A DNA stretch of 64,000 bases from Bombardia bombarda. Lineage: Eukaryota > Ascomycota > Sordariomycetes > Sordariales > Lasiosphaeriaceae. The stretch lies in the NCBI GenBank assembly GCA_030512295.1, contig JAULSR010000002.1, positions 4,588,001 through 4,652,000 on the forward strand, written 5' to 3'. The position numbers and the translations under genes are program-made. Shown piece after piece: positions 1 through 11,059 of the stretch. How positions within the stretch are numbered: the stretch's first letter is position 1; each line of letters opens with the position of its first letter. Under the pieces are notes generated by a model. The model searched no databases. It saw only the letters and a program-made list of their open reading frames with translations, and had not been told where the DNA came from.

Positions 1-2
1 CT

Positions 3-251
3 ACGTGGCATGCTTCTGGCACGACCCCCAACATAGGATCTTCGGTAATGTCTTCCGAGGCGGTAGCACCACCTATCTTTGCGCAAACTCCGCCCTTCCT
101 CGCCCAAGACCTCTTTTTCGCCGAGTTTACTGATCCTGCTTTTGCGTCAATGCTATCCAATCTCGGGTTTCCCGGCGTAAACGGGACTGCGGAAGAATGC
201 CCGTCTGCCCCATACGAAGGTACAGCTACAGAAGAGTCCCTGTGGGAGTGA
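3..251 (+). CDS. C-terminal end of an unidentified protein, cut by the window edge
   Basis: The frame is open from the first bases of the window to a TGA at 249-251, giving about 82 C-terminal residues; the first in-frame Met is at 48. The tail is rich in Pro, Ala, Phe and acidic residues (for example AQDLFFAEFTDPAFASML). This would suit the activation-type tail of a fungal transcription factor, but no domain is visible. The upstream part lies outside the window, so the product cannot be named. It may also be a chance open frame. Confidence 0.4.
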   Translation, partial: TWHASGTTPNIGSSVMSSEAVAPPIFAQTPPFLAQDLFFAEFTDPAFASMLSNLGFPGVNGTAEECPSAPYEGTATEESLWE

Positions 252-1315
252 CGTTGGATTAGACTAATATTTCCGTATCGACGTCTTTGATTACTTATCA
301 TTCCCACCACGAGCCTTCTCTTCCGAGGTCACGGGAATAACAGTCTCTTCACCCCGCCACTACATCGTGAAAGCAACCTCCCATAGACATCTTGAATACC
401 ACGAAGTCCCGGTCACGAGACAACTGGAAAGGCATTTAATTATGGTGTCCAATGTTCTCAGTTGGATTCTTCATCGAGTTTGATGTCTTAGGAATCACTA
501 TTGTTGATGAGGGCCCCACGGGAAGTCGTGTTCGCGAATAAGCGACCGGCTTAGACAATACAAAGTGGTTGGCCGCGCACTGCTTTTCATGGAGCGGCGA
601 GAGGATTATCTGGACTAGTAATCCTAAAGCTTGCCGCGGCAAGGTCGAAGGTGGTCAGCCGATGATCTGAGGATTACGTGGGGGTTATACGCTTGGTGGA
701 GATAAAGCACATGCTCGGTCGAACCATCGTTTTTTTTTCCGTTAGGAGGATCTTCCAGGATGTATTTGCAGTAGACGTCACCATTCTCCTACAAGATATA
801 TCAGCTGATCTGCTTCATTCGCTCTCGCGTACCGAACTCGCCCTAGGAAAGGAGACGGGAATAAAGCTCACTCATGTCATCAAACACTAACAGGAACGTT
901 CCCATCACAGTACTGGGTCAAGGAAGCCGGCATTCTGCCTGATAATGGGTTATAGAGCAAGCGCAGGCGACTGATACTGAATCGATCTGGGTTAACAACA
1001 CCAGAGATAATCTCCCCATTGTCTGTCGATCTATCAAGGCCACTTCCTGGTGTTGGGGGAGTTTCCGGTCTCAAGATCTTTGTTTGGCCTATTTCTCGGT
1101 TCCGGCTAGTCATTGAGCTGGGCCGGCATAGGTCCCTCTTTCTTCATCTAGTGGCTTTAGCGCTTTAGTGTACGAGTAAAGGACCGGGAACAGAGAGTGA
1201 TATGGCATGCATGGTGGCGATGCTAACGACGACGTTGATGTATGGAATGAAAGCGGCGTTGATTAGAGCCATGTCCCAGATCGAATCTCATGTCCTCTAC
1301 TTTGAGCGATTTACC
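252..1315. other. Stretch without a convincing gene
   Basis: About 1.06 kb with only short open frames. On the minus strand one frame across about 665-800 (reading ENGDVYCKYILEDPP...), preceded by an AG acceptor-like tatcttgtag, looks more protein-like than its surroundings. It could be the exon of a small or decayed gene, but no complete model can be built. Confidence 0.4.
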
Positions 1316-1399
1316 ACCACGTACAACTACACCACGTACAACTATCCCATTTACAACTATCCTACCTCTAATTATTATATCTATAACTATTCCATTTAA
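1316..1399 (+). repeat. Degenerate short tandem repeat (TACAACTAT-type units)
   Basis: Imperfect copies of a 12-15 bp unit (ACCACGTACAACTAC, then CCATTTACAACTAT and similar) run up to the 3' end of the adjacent peroxidase gene. In one frame it would encode a Tyr/Asn/Thr-rich string, which is best read as a by-product of the repeat. Confidence 0.55.
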
Positions 1400-1400
1400 T

Positions 1401-2468
1401 TCAAGTTGCCGCCTTAATCTTCTCCACTAGGGCCAAAATATCCGAAATGGTCAGCGGCGTCTCAGATCGCTTGAATCCCTCTTCGAACGGAAGTCGCTCA
1501 TGCTCTGTGGTGGCCGAAACATTGTGGTCAGCATACGCCACTTCAATTGTATATTTATCTCTCAAATCTCCCTCCTCAAGTCTGGACATCACCGAGGTGC
1601 ACCAAAACCGATAGCAGAAAAGAGTCGAAGTCAAAAGCCAACCGGGTACTCACCAAACATGCTCCGCACCCACTCAGTCCTGGCATTCCCATCAATACCC
1701 TGGCTAAAGACACGCAGGTAGAGCGCCGTCTCGATGAAGCTGAAGCGGTTGCCATCGGTCGTCAGGTCGAAGTCGGGGTTTGCCTTGGGCGCCGTGGCGA
1801 GGCGGTCCTTGCGTGCCTGGGCGGCCGTCTCGACCGAGATGGTGTCCAAGTCTCTGAAGTGCGCGGCCACGGCAGCCCATGTCTCGGGGGCAAAGCTGTG
1901 GTTGTCGCCAGAGTAGGCGTCGTTGCGGCTTAGGCTGCCATCGTGCTCGATTACTGCGTTCATCAAGTTATGGTTTCGATATCTTGGACTGGGTGAAGTA
2001 ATGGTACTACTAGCTTTCACATGAGACGCAAAACTAGCTTACCTCCGTGCTTTGCAAGATCATCCAGGTGGAAGGTGAGCGGGTTTCCGGTCGTCGATGT
2101 CTGGAGCGCCTTGATCCCGACAAGCAGCGTCGCGTCAGGCGCGAGGTTGACGCCCTTTTTCAGGCCGGTGATGAGACGCGCAAGAGACACGTTTTGCCCG
2201 TTGCGCGGGAGGTAGCCGTGGTTGGCGAGCGTGTTGACCATGGGGCATGGACTTCGACCTGGGGGAATGAGAGAAGGGCAATGACTGTTAGTGTCTATGC
2301 AGCAGTATCAGGAGAGGAGACCCCACGGTCGGTCGGCGATGGCTTCTGCCACGAGTGGTCGTCGTCCGCGGCATCTTTGTCCCCGCCCGTGATCGCATGC
2401 ACGGCTCCGATGGCCCCCGCGACGAGGTGGGAGAAGAAGGAGAAGACTGAAAGACCGAATGACGACAT
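1401..2468 (-). CDS. Secreted heme-thiolate peroxidase, chloroperoxidase-like (copy 1)
   Basis: Four exons on the minus strand: 2327-2468, 2043-2258, 1654-1953 and 1401-1504, all three introns in phase 1; predicted protein 253 aa. The N-terminus is hydrophobic and signal-like (FGLSVFSFFSHLVAGAIGAV). Exon 2 carries the proximal heme-ligand motif RSPCP (Cys near residue 52) followed by LANHGYLPRNG, and exon 3 opens with the EHDGS motif (about 122-126). ETALYL further on probably supplies the catalytic Glu. These are the hallmarks of the Peroxidase_2 / chloroperoxidase family (PF01328), which perform H2O2-dependent halogenation or oxygenation, usually outside the cell. Length fits the short members. 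A paralogue with the same introns lies at 57284-58243. The actual substrate is unknown. Confidence 0.88.
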
Positions 2469-3144
2469 AGTAGCGGTGATGGTAGTAGCTTGCTGCCTAC
2501 TGTCTTGTCGATGCTGCTTGCTGCAAGGTCTTTTTCAGTGACACTGCAGGCGACAAATGGTGAAATGCGACGATGATCACAGCGGCGAAGCAATGGCTGC
2601 AGAGCTTGGGAGACAGCAGCAGCCTGCTTCATCTTTCCCGTGTTTGCTCGACTGGGCTGTGCTTGCCCGCGGCCGTTAGGATGGGTTGGCGCCCGGGCGA
2701 GTTTTTGTGCGACCTCATGCACACGTGAGATTGGAGCTCGGATCCTGAGACATCGCAATCACCAGGTCATATGCAGCCAGTTGGCGCGGAGATACCGGGG
2801 GGGGTAGGGTGCGGGGTGTGTCGGCGCGCGTGTAACAACTAGGTCTAGTCGGGTCTGTGTCTGATCACCCGAGACTATGCACACCCGTTTCTGTACAACA
2901 ATATGACTCAAAAGCCCCCCATTCATCACCCCAATGGGTTCCGTTATTATTAGCCACAATACATCGACAACAGCCATAACCGCCCCGTTCACGGGAACAC
3001 AGCCGCGCCGACCAAAGTACAGCCGTCTCCGTCGCTACCATCCTCCCGGCGTGTGCTTTTCAGCCATGGGCACCTTTGCACCCAAGCTCTTTATCAGCAG
3101 TCGAAACTCCCGAGGTAGTGGCCATCGGACACTTGGGCTTGAAC

Positions 3145-3178
3145 ATAACATGCCACTGAAGATAACATGCCACTGAAG
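3145..3178. repeat. Perfect tandem duplication of a 17-bp unit
   Basis: ATAACATGCCACTGAAG is present at 3145-3161 and again at 3162-3178 with no mismatch. It lies about 470 bp upstream of the GH55-subtilase start and may be a chance slippage product. Confidence 0.75.
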
Positions 3179-3563
3179 TCTAGGCGTTCTAGCTACATGA
3201 ATACATTGCAACATCGGCAATGTTGTACGTCCAGCGCGAGTATATCTCGCACAACCTCTATGGTGGCTGTGTCTGTTCAACATATAAGTCTAGGTTGCAA
3301 GCTGACCAGCAGCTTGCCTGTTACAGCATTAGTTAGGAAGTCTGGCAACAAACCATTCTTATCACCAAACGGTTTTATCTTCTGACCGGTACTGTGCTTT
3401 GAAGATCGAGAAGTTGGGGGTGAAAGGGTTACCGTTTCATTTGGTGGATGGCTGCATTCTAACAGGGACTTTGAATTGTAGAACTGTGATGCCGGATCTT
3501 GTTATCTCTTATTCGGCTTTCCTGGGCCTCTGGATCGGAGGAAGGAGAAGCTGTCCACCATGT

Positions 3564-3572
3564 TCATAAATA
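3564..3572 (+). promoter_or_regulatory. TATA-like element upstream of GH55-subtilase gene
   Basis: CATAAATAC about 80 bp upstream of the ATG at 3649 is at a usual distance for a fungal TATA-like element. The assignment rests on position and sequence only. Confidence 0.35.
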
Positions 3573-3648
3573 CCTGGTCTCGGAGCTTCTTCGCTCTTTA
3601 TCCAGGGCGGGGAGCATTGTAATCTCCAACATCACATACTTAGGCAAC

Positions 3649-6600
3649 ATGGCGGTGAAACAGCACATGCTTTTCGTTGTGTGCGCAGCGCTGCTCCAGT
3701 GTTGGTCTGTATTGGGAGGGCGGGAGTATATGCTCGACAACCAACATAATTACTTCAAAGCAGCCCCGGACAAAGGTTGGTCTCAGTCTGTGCTCTCCGA
3801 TCTGGTTATCATCAGCAACTAACAATCCTTCCAGGAAAGCAGGATGGGGCGGTGTGGCCGTACTCGGGCAGCTTTGACAACTACATAGCAAACCTCCGTG
3901 CTGGTAGAGTCATTCGCGGAGGTCATGATAATGCAACGGCCGGGGTGCCGAACTCCATTTACCACTCTTCGTCGGTTCATAAGAGCAAGAGAGGTGACTC
4001 TGAGTTCTGGCTGACCACGCTTGGGCCTCTGGGAAATGTTAGTTAAATGCTCCCCATACGCCGCGCATGGCATTGCCAGCTTGGTCAAGATCAGAGCTAA
4101 CCAAGATGGCCTCGCTTATTCCAGCAACCGCTTGCTCCCGGGTCCAATTATTCGTTCTGGCGCAATGTGGTCGACGACTACCACGCCGACAACACTGGAG
4201 CCAGCGATACTGTGGAGGCCATCAATGCGGCCATCCAAGATGGTAACCGCTGTGGCAAGGACTGTGGCAGTACTTTCACACAGGGCGCCATTATCTATTT
4301 CCCGGTGAGTTAAAGTAGCCTAGTTTACACAAGCCCCTGTTTTAACAATTGCGCATTCTCACTGAACCACCTTATTTCCTTTATAGCCTGGAACGTATAA
4401 GATCTGTACGCCCATCATCCAGCTGTACTACACCCAGTTCATTGGCGATCCCAACAACCTTCCTATCATCAAGGGCTGCAACAAATTCAAAGGTATCGCC
4501 TTGATAGATTCGGATCCGTATAAGCCGGGCGGGTGAGGCCTTCTCTTTCCGGTTGGTTGCTCCGTCTACAACGACCTCTGTGGCTAAGTAACTTGTGAAT
4601 TAAAAGGGCCGGCTCGCAATGGTACATCAACCACAACCAATTCTTCAGGCAGATCCGCAACTTTGTTTTTAACCTGACAGACATGCCGCTGTCGACAGCG
4701 GACAACGACCAGCCGTTGGTGCCGACGGGCATCCACTGGCAGGTCTCGCAGGCAACTTCACTGCAGAACCTCGTCTTCATCATGCCCCACGACGATGCGT
4801 CAACCCATGTTGGCATCTTCACTGAGAACGGAAGCGGGGGGTTCGTGTCCGACCTGACGTTCTACGGCGGTTCCATCGGATGGCGCGTGGGATCGCAGCA
4901 GTTTACGGCGAGGAATCTCACCTTTGAGGCATGTCGGACTGCTGTTGAGATGATCTGGGACTGGGGCTTTAACTGGCAACAGGTGAGTGTGATTTCATGT
5001 ATCAGGCCTATATTATGGATGGCGTCAAAGCTCGGGAGCTAAAAGATGTTCAGATCACCGTGTCTGACTGTAAGATCGGATTCAACATAAGTGGCATAGG
5101 TGGCGATATGGGGCAGGGCACGGGTTCAATCTCCCTAGTTGATTGCGGGTTCTTTGGCGTCCCAGTTGCCATTCTCACCAACGGCGACGACTCGGTGTCG
5201 CCTAACATTGTGCTTGAAAACATTTTTTTAAATCTCGTGGACACAGCCGTCATGGTTGACGACGGTGCTACTTTGCTCCAAGGGGCGGACTCTGGCGTTG
5301 TTCCTCTCTGGGCCACAGGGCGTCGATACAACGGATCAACCGGATCAGCTCAGGCCGGTAACGTCACGGCCCCAGCGAGATCGTTAGACCTGCTCAGCAG
5401 CTTTTTAGGCTACTTAGGGGGGCGTAGGTTGTACGAGCGCTCCAGGCCGCAGTACGAGACCTTGAGCACCAGCCAGTTCCTCGTCGCAACCCAGGAAGGA
5501 GTCACCAACGACGGCACAGGTGACCAGTCTGGAGCTATCAATGCCTTCCTCCTGAAAGCTATGCAAGCAAACCAGGTGGCATACTTCCCCGCGGGCATCT
5601 ACCAGGTCGGCAGCACTGTCTTCGTCCCGACGGGGTCTCGCGTTCAAGGGTCGAGCTGGTCTCAGATACAAGGCAGTGGCTTCTACTTCTCGGACATGAA
5701 CAACCCCCAAGTCATGGTACAGGTCGGCAACAGGGGAGACGTTGGCAGTATGGAGATTGTCGAGATGCTCTTTACGGTCAAAGGTCCAACCGCGGGCGCC
5801 ATCTTGATGGAATGGAATACAGCTGCCGATAGTCAAGGGTCGGCTGCCATATGGGATTCGCATTTCCGCGTGGGTGGTGGCAAAGGCACAGATCTTGATA
5901 TAGACCAATGTCCCAAACAACAAGGCAGCACTAAAGAACAGTGCATCGCCGCGGCTCTTATGCTGCATGTCACTTCGCAAGCATCGGGCTATTTTGAAAA
6001 TGTCTGGGCGTGGGTGGCAGACCAGTATGTTCAATGTTCTATACTTGTTGCCCCTGAACTGTGTTGACATTGACGGGGATTATAGTGACAACGATATGGA
6101 TATGTCTGGTCAATCTGACATGAACGCCAATCAGATCGGTATTTACGGAGCTCGCGGCATGTTGATCGAGTCTCAAGGTCCATCTTGGTTCTACGGCACA
6201 GGCTCGGAGCATTCGACTCTGTACAACTACCAGCTATTTAACGCCAAGAACATCTACCTCGCCCACGTGCAGACAGAAACGCCCTACTACCAACCAAATC
6301 CTGTGGCTCCTCAACCTTTTGACAAGGGCAAGAGCTTCCCGGGTGATCCATCTTTTGCCCATTGCACCACAGACGCATGCAAGAAGGCTTGGGGCCTACG
6401 CATTATCGACTCAACGAACGTGACAGTCCACTGTGCCGGTTTTTACAGTTTCTTCAACGATTATCACGAAGACTGTGTCGAGACCCACGACTGCCAGGAG
6501 CGCATCCTCGAAGTCACGGGGTCAACAGCGGTGGCCATCTTCAACCTCTTCACCGTAGCAACCACGAACATAGCGTCAGGGATCGATAATACGAACGTAT

Positions 6601-9600
6601 ACCAGAACGACAGTAATCAGAGAGGCTTCACTACCCAAGTCAGCGTGTGGGTACCCCTGCCTGGCCAAGACAACGTTGATATTATCTATCTTGGCCCCGA
6701 GGTCTGGACAGCTCCTATCGTGTCAGGCACGGGTCCGGCCGTGCTCGTGCTTCCGACAAGCCCCCTGCCAAGTCCTATGACCATCGATCCCGGCGAGTAC
6801 ACAACCTCGCTCGAATATGGTTACATGGGGTCGACCACCAAGCCAAACGGAGCTGTTACGACTGCTTTCTTGACTACTGTTACCACCGTCGTCATCACAA
6901 TCCCGCTCATCACTGTCAGCGGAGGAATGCCGTACTGCAATGTCAACCTAACATCGGGCCAAACGGGAGGCAGCTTCGTGGCTACTCCCAGCGTGACTAT
7001 CCCCCCCATCCCAGTCACGCTCTCTAATGGCAACGGGGGTTCAACTGTTCGCTCCGTCACACTCCCGCACTGGCCAGCTGTTACCAACGGTCCTCCCGAT
7101 GAGTGGAACTTTCCCACTGATCCGTTCAATACCGACGTCAGTACCAGCAGTAATGAAACAGTGGGAAGCTACACCTACTACACCCCCTTCCTTACGACCA
7201 TCTCCGCAACGGAATCGACCGTCATGACGTTGTCGTTCCCCGCCACTGTCAGCCCCAGCACCATTTCATGTCCGCCCGTTGACGAGATCAGCTTCGCAAC
7301 ACCGCGCACTGTCTTGGCGGTCGACTGTCCAGTCCCGACCGTCTTCACCCTTGGCTTCTCATGTCCGCCGTCCAAAGTGGTCACATTTCTGGCCGCGTCT
7401 ACAGGCGTCGTTACCGCAGACTGCACAACCATATTCTCACCCCCAAGTTGGGCCCCCCCGCCTGACACCATGTCGTCATGGAGCAGCACGCCAACATCAA
7501 CAACGGCGACGACACCGCTGCCCGTCTGGGCGACATGGCCGCCTGTTATGATCCTGCCCGTAACCACGAGCGTGAGCGAGCCACGGCCAACAGACGACGG
7601 CCTCGTCACGCCTTGCAGCCTCTGGTTCTTCTTCTTCTGCATCGACTGGCCCGACATAGACATAAAGATTCTCGGATGGTACTGGATCCTCCCGCCGGGC
7701 ATCTACCCACCGGGGCCGCCGCCGCGACGCTCCATTCAGTTCCCGCCGGGCTTCACAATGACGGGGACCTTGCCGCCATGGCCCGAGATCACCATCGGAC
7801 CGGGCTACCAGATGACGTACTCTTCTGATCCGTCCAGCAGCTGTACGACCAAGACGGCGTCATTGTGCTACTCGACGACCGTCTACTCGGTGACGACGTC
7901 GGGCACATCCACCACAACGACGGGGTCGTCGACCGCATCGCACTGCGAGACGGTCCGCGGGTGCGACGTGACTGACTCGGCGACTGCTACAACGTCAACC
8001 ACGGCGGCTTCTTGTACGCCGTTCAAGGCCGGTGCTACTGCTCGTCTCGAGGCCCGTGTCGACAACAACTGCGGCAACAATGCCATTGTGTATCCCGAGA
8101 ACATGGAGAATGTTGACACGATCATCAACATGTTGGATGCGTATAAAGAGGTCTATGTTCAGATACAGTCTGTCACGAAAGGAGTGACTGCGTACTTTTG
8201 GGTTCCCAACCTGGACCAAGCGACTTTTGATACGCTTGAAAATTCGGTATGTGCTTCAAATTGGCCTAAGCTAGAACCGATGTTCTGGGAAGACGTGAAC
8301 TGACTCGTCTAGCTCGATGTCATGGAGGTTACTTATTACGAAAAATCCTACAGTGTACTAAAGGCGTACAGCCACGATGACGAGGACGACGACGGCGACA
8401 AGGACAAGGACACTAGCAGGTCTGGTGGGAATAATGAACCAGTCCATTTCCCTGTTAAACCAGGTGCGGAGCTCATGTTAAACTACCATGGTGATGGAAA
8501 TGATACGACACCCGCCTCCCCGCTCTTCAGGAGGGCCCAGACCATGACTAGTGCCAGTGAAGGCTGGCAGACCGCCTTGGTTTCACTGCCCAGGGGTAAG
8601 GCTTTCCAGTCGTGGGAGAGCCGTACGTACATAGTAAACGACAAAACCCCCTTTTTATTCCACTACGACGACTCGGCGGGTGCTGGTCAGACAGTCTATC
8701 TCACTTATGAGTATGGTGTCTGGACCAACCACAGGGAGTTCACCGGCAACGGCTTCCAAGGCTCCCTTGTGCAGTTGGAGACCAACAAGTACAATATCCC
8801 CGACAGCGAACAGCAAACAATAGATAGTTCTCACGGATCCGGTGTCGCCGCCCAAGTGAACGGCGCTACGCTGGGAGGATGCAAGAAATGCCGACTCGTC
8901 TACTTTAAAACCCGTCGTTGGGCATCGGCAAACAAGCAAAAGAACTTGCCCACGTGGCTCCTTGAGCATCTAATACTCGCCATGGAAGACGTTGAGTCCA
9001 GGGGCGAGATAGGTAAGGCGGTCATCAATTTTAGCTGGGGTATGGAACTTAATTGGGCTCCGTCCCTAGGCTTCTTTAAACAGTTCTGTGAGCACCTTCC
9101 TACTAACAGTATCTTTTCCCGTTACATACTATGAAGTAGCACTAATACCCGCTGCTGCTGTTTAAGACAAACTCCTTAAGGAGCTTGACACCATGAATGT
9201 CACAATCGTATCGGCGGCCGGCAACGATGCTGATACAGAAGGCCCAGAGATCAACTCCTACCCGGCCATGTTCGCTGATCGAACCAACCCGTTGGGATTT
9301 TATCTCCCAAACCTCATCATAGTCGGCGCCGCGACCAAAAAAGGAAGCCAGGCCGTCTGGAGCAAGACAGCCGACTACCTTACCACCTACGGGCCGGGCG
9401 AAGACGTGTTGGTCCCAACCGATCCAGCATCTACCAATTACCCTTACACAGTAGACGGGGGCACCTCTTTTGCCGCGCCGCAGGTGGCCGCCCTGGTGAG
9501 CTATCTCCGCGGCCTCGACTCTCCCTGGAAGGACCAGCTCACTTCCCCCGCCAGCGTCAAGAAGATGGTCACGCTGCTGCACCGGCGGTTCCAGCGCGAC

Positions 9601-10428
9601 AGATGGTGGATATCCCCCCCGGACCAACCAGTAGAGGCCAAGGATCAACGACCCGTCATCTGGAACGGGCAGGTGCTTCGGGACCACAGTGACAATGACA
9701 TTAGCAAGAGCTGTGTGGCAGACTACGATCTTGACGCCGCGGAAGCCAACCAGCCGTGGTGGGGCTCCAGCATCTGTCCGCCCATTCCCAGAAGCATCGC
9801 CAACTCCGGCCCCGGCGAGAGCACCGGTCCATGCGGCGGTGCTGATTCTAAGCGACATAATGCCGACGGCGGCACCTGCGATACTATCGACCAGCAGGAA
9901 GTGTCGGGCGACGACGGCGACGGCAGCGGCGGGCAGATCATCACTTACAGCCCCGGCCCTACGGCGTCGCCGACATGTCCTCCAGGAGGGGAGTGCGGCG
10001 GCACGCTGTGCTCGGGCTACTACTGCGCGCCACGGACGCCGCGCTCCTCAGGGATGCCGCAGCTGCCGCCGCCGCCGCCGCCCGACTACCGGGACCCAAA
10101 GGACCCGAATAACGGGTCGCCGGTGCCGACGACCTGGATTACTAGTTCTACTAGCTCTTCGTCTTATTCTTCAACCTCCTCGGAACCAACGACGACGACG
10201 ATGACGAAGCCCACGGTTGTGGTGCTGGGTGGATCTTGCACCGGTACCCCACAGTGCTTTTCCGACAACGATTGTAGCCCTTGGTGTTATGATGATGGAA
10301 CATGCCAATGCTACACTCACGTAACTTGTGGTGTCGTGGACTGCGGGAACTGGTTGGGCCTATGTCTTAATATTACATGCAGTGCGACGAGCGACGGGAA
10401 TGGGGGATTCTTTTGTGATTGTGGATGA
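3649..10428 (+). CDS. Giant secreted fusion: GH55 beta-1,3-glucanase + subtilisin-like domain + Cys-rich tail
   Basis: Nine exons: 3649-3775, 3835-4037, 4125-4304, 4387-4532, 4607-4982, 5054-6024, 6086-8246, 8313-9087, 9167-10428; 2066 aa. A signal peptide (MAVKQHMLFVVCAALLQCW...) is followed by two pectate-lyase-3-type beta-helix halves (about 115-345 and 465-870) with GH55 landmarks: SFWRNV, GTYK, the SEH motif at 708-710 and QTETPYYQP near 730-738. GH55 enzymes are exo/endo beta-1,3-glucanases. A Ser/Thr/Pro-rich linker (about 890-1310) leads to an I9-propeptide-like stretch (about 1325-1400) and a peptidase S8-like domain: His in SSHGSGVAA (1562), oxyanion Asn in SAAGND (1666), Ser in GGTSFAAPQ (1747). 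The site expected to carry the catalytic Asp reads EYG (Glu 1521). The tail is Pro-rich and then Cys-rich (CFSDNDCSPWCYDDGTCQC). No stop separates the two enzymes, so it is one gene. Confidence 0.85.
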
Positions 10429-11059
10429 AGGAGGATCTGGGAGGTAGGTGCATTCCGTCGCGGTCGAAAAGTCGCTTACCAAGAGTCAAGACTCGGGGTC
10501 CAAAATAGCAACGACGTGACGGAGAAATAATGGTCTTGGCCAATCGGTGTATCAACCGAACTTGGGCGTCTCTTTGGAAAAGTCAATCTCGCTGATATTA
10601 CGGGATATCCAATCATCCAACTGCCGTGTCTCCCTACTTTATTCTCCATAGTTTCTGTCCATCCAATCACGGATATGACCGAGCCGGCAACCGGATTTAT
10701 GTTTGACAGCTGTGCAGACTTCTGCCCATGCTTCACGGATGATGAACCGATAGGTGGTGGTGTCTTCGTTTAAGCTTTGCTCTTCCGAGCTTTGTCGGTA
10801 CTTGGTAATGAGCGGGGAATGACATCAAGCCGTCGTTGTATTGGGCGGATGAATGGTGGGTAAACAGTCCAGCAGAAGGTTGAGAAGCTGAAGTGGAACG
10901 TCACCGCGGCATAAGCGAGTCGATGGGGATATAGCTAGTATTAACAGTCTAACAAAGAATCAGTATTTATATCCCTTCTTCAGTCAAGCGGATCCACATC
11001 GTCTCGGCCATCAACCTACACACCACACGCCACTGGCAGTATCGAGCAACATCGCCAAG
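10429..11059. other. Intergenic: 3' end of fusion gene and DUF1996 promoter
   Basis: About 630 bp. It contains the TATA-like element noted separately and a pyrimidine/C-A-rich leader just before the ATG at 11060. No gene is seen. Confidence 0.6.
10974..10982 (+). promoter_or_regulatory. TATA-like element upstream of DUF1996 gene
   Basis: TATTTATAT lies about 80 bp upstream of the ATG at 11060 and is followed by a C/A-rich leader, as in many highly expressed fungal secreted-protein genes. Confidence 0.4.

Larger units (their letters stand above)
2469..3648. other. Intergenic region between peroxidase and GH55-subtilase genes
   Basis: The two genes are divergently transcribed from this 1.2 kb interval, which holds both promoters. 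A perfect 17-bp direct repeat (ATAACATGCCACTGAAG) occurs twice in tandem at 3145-3178. No coding frame with family resemblance is seen. Confidence 0.6.

Noticed and set aside
4983..5019. A 37-nt or shorter intron ending at the first AG in the GH55 gene
   Set aside because: The first AG would give an implausibly short intron and a non-GH55 sequence; the acceptor at 5052-5053 restores the family sequence.
3649..10428. Splitting the GH55 and subtilase parts into two genes
   Set aside because: No stop or promoter-like sequence lies between them; exon 7 covers both the GH55 end and the protease propeptide, and all intron phases close in one frame.
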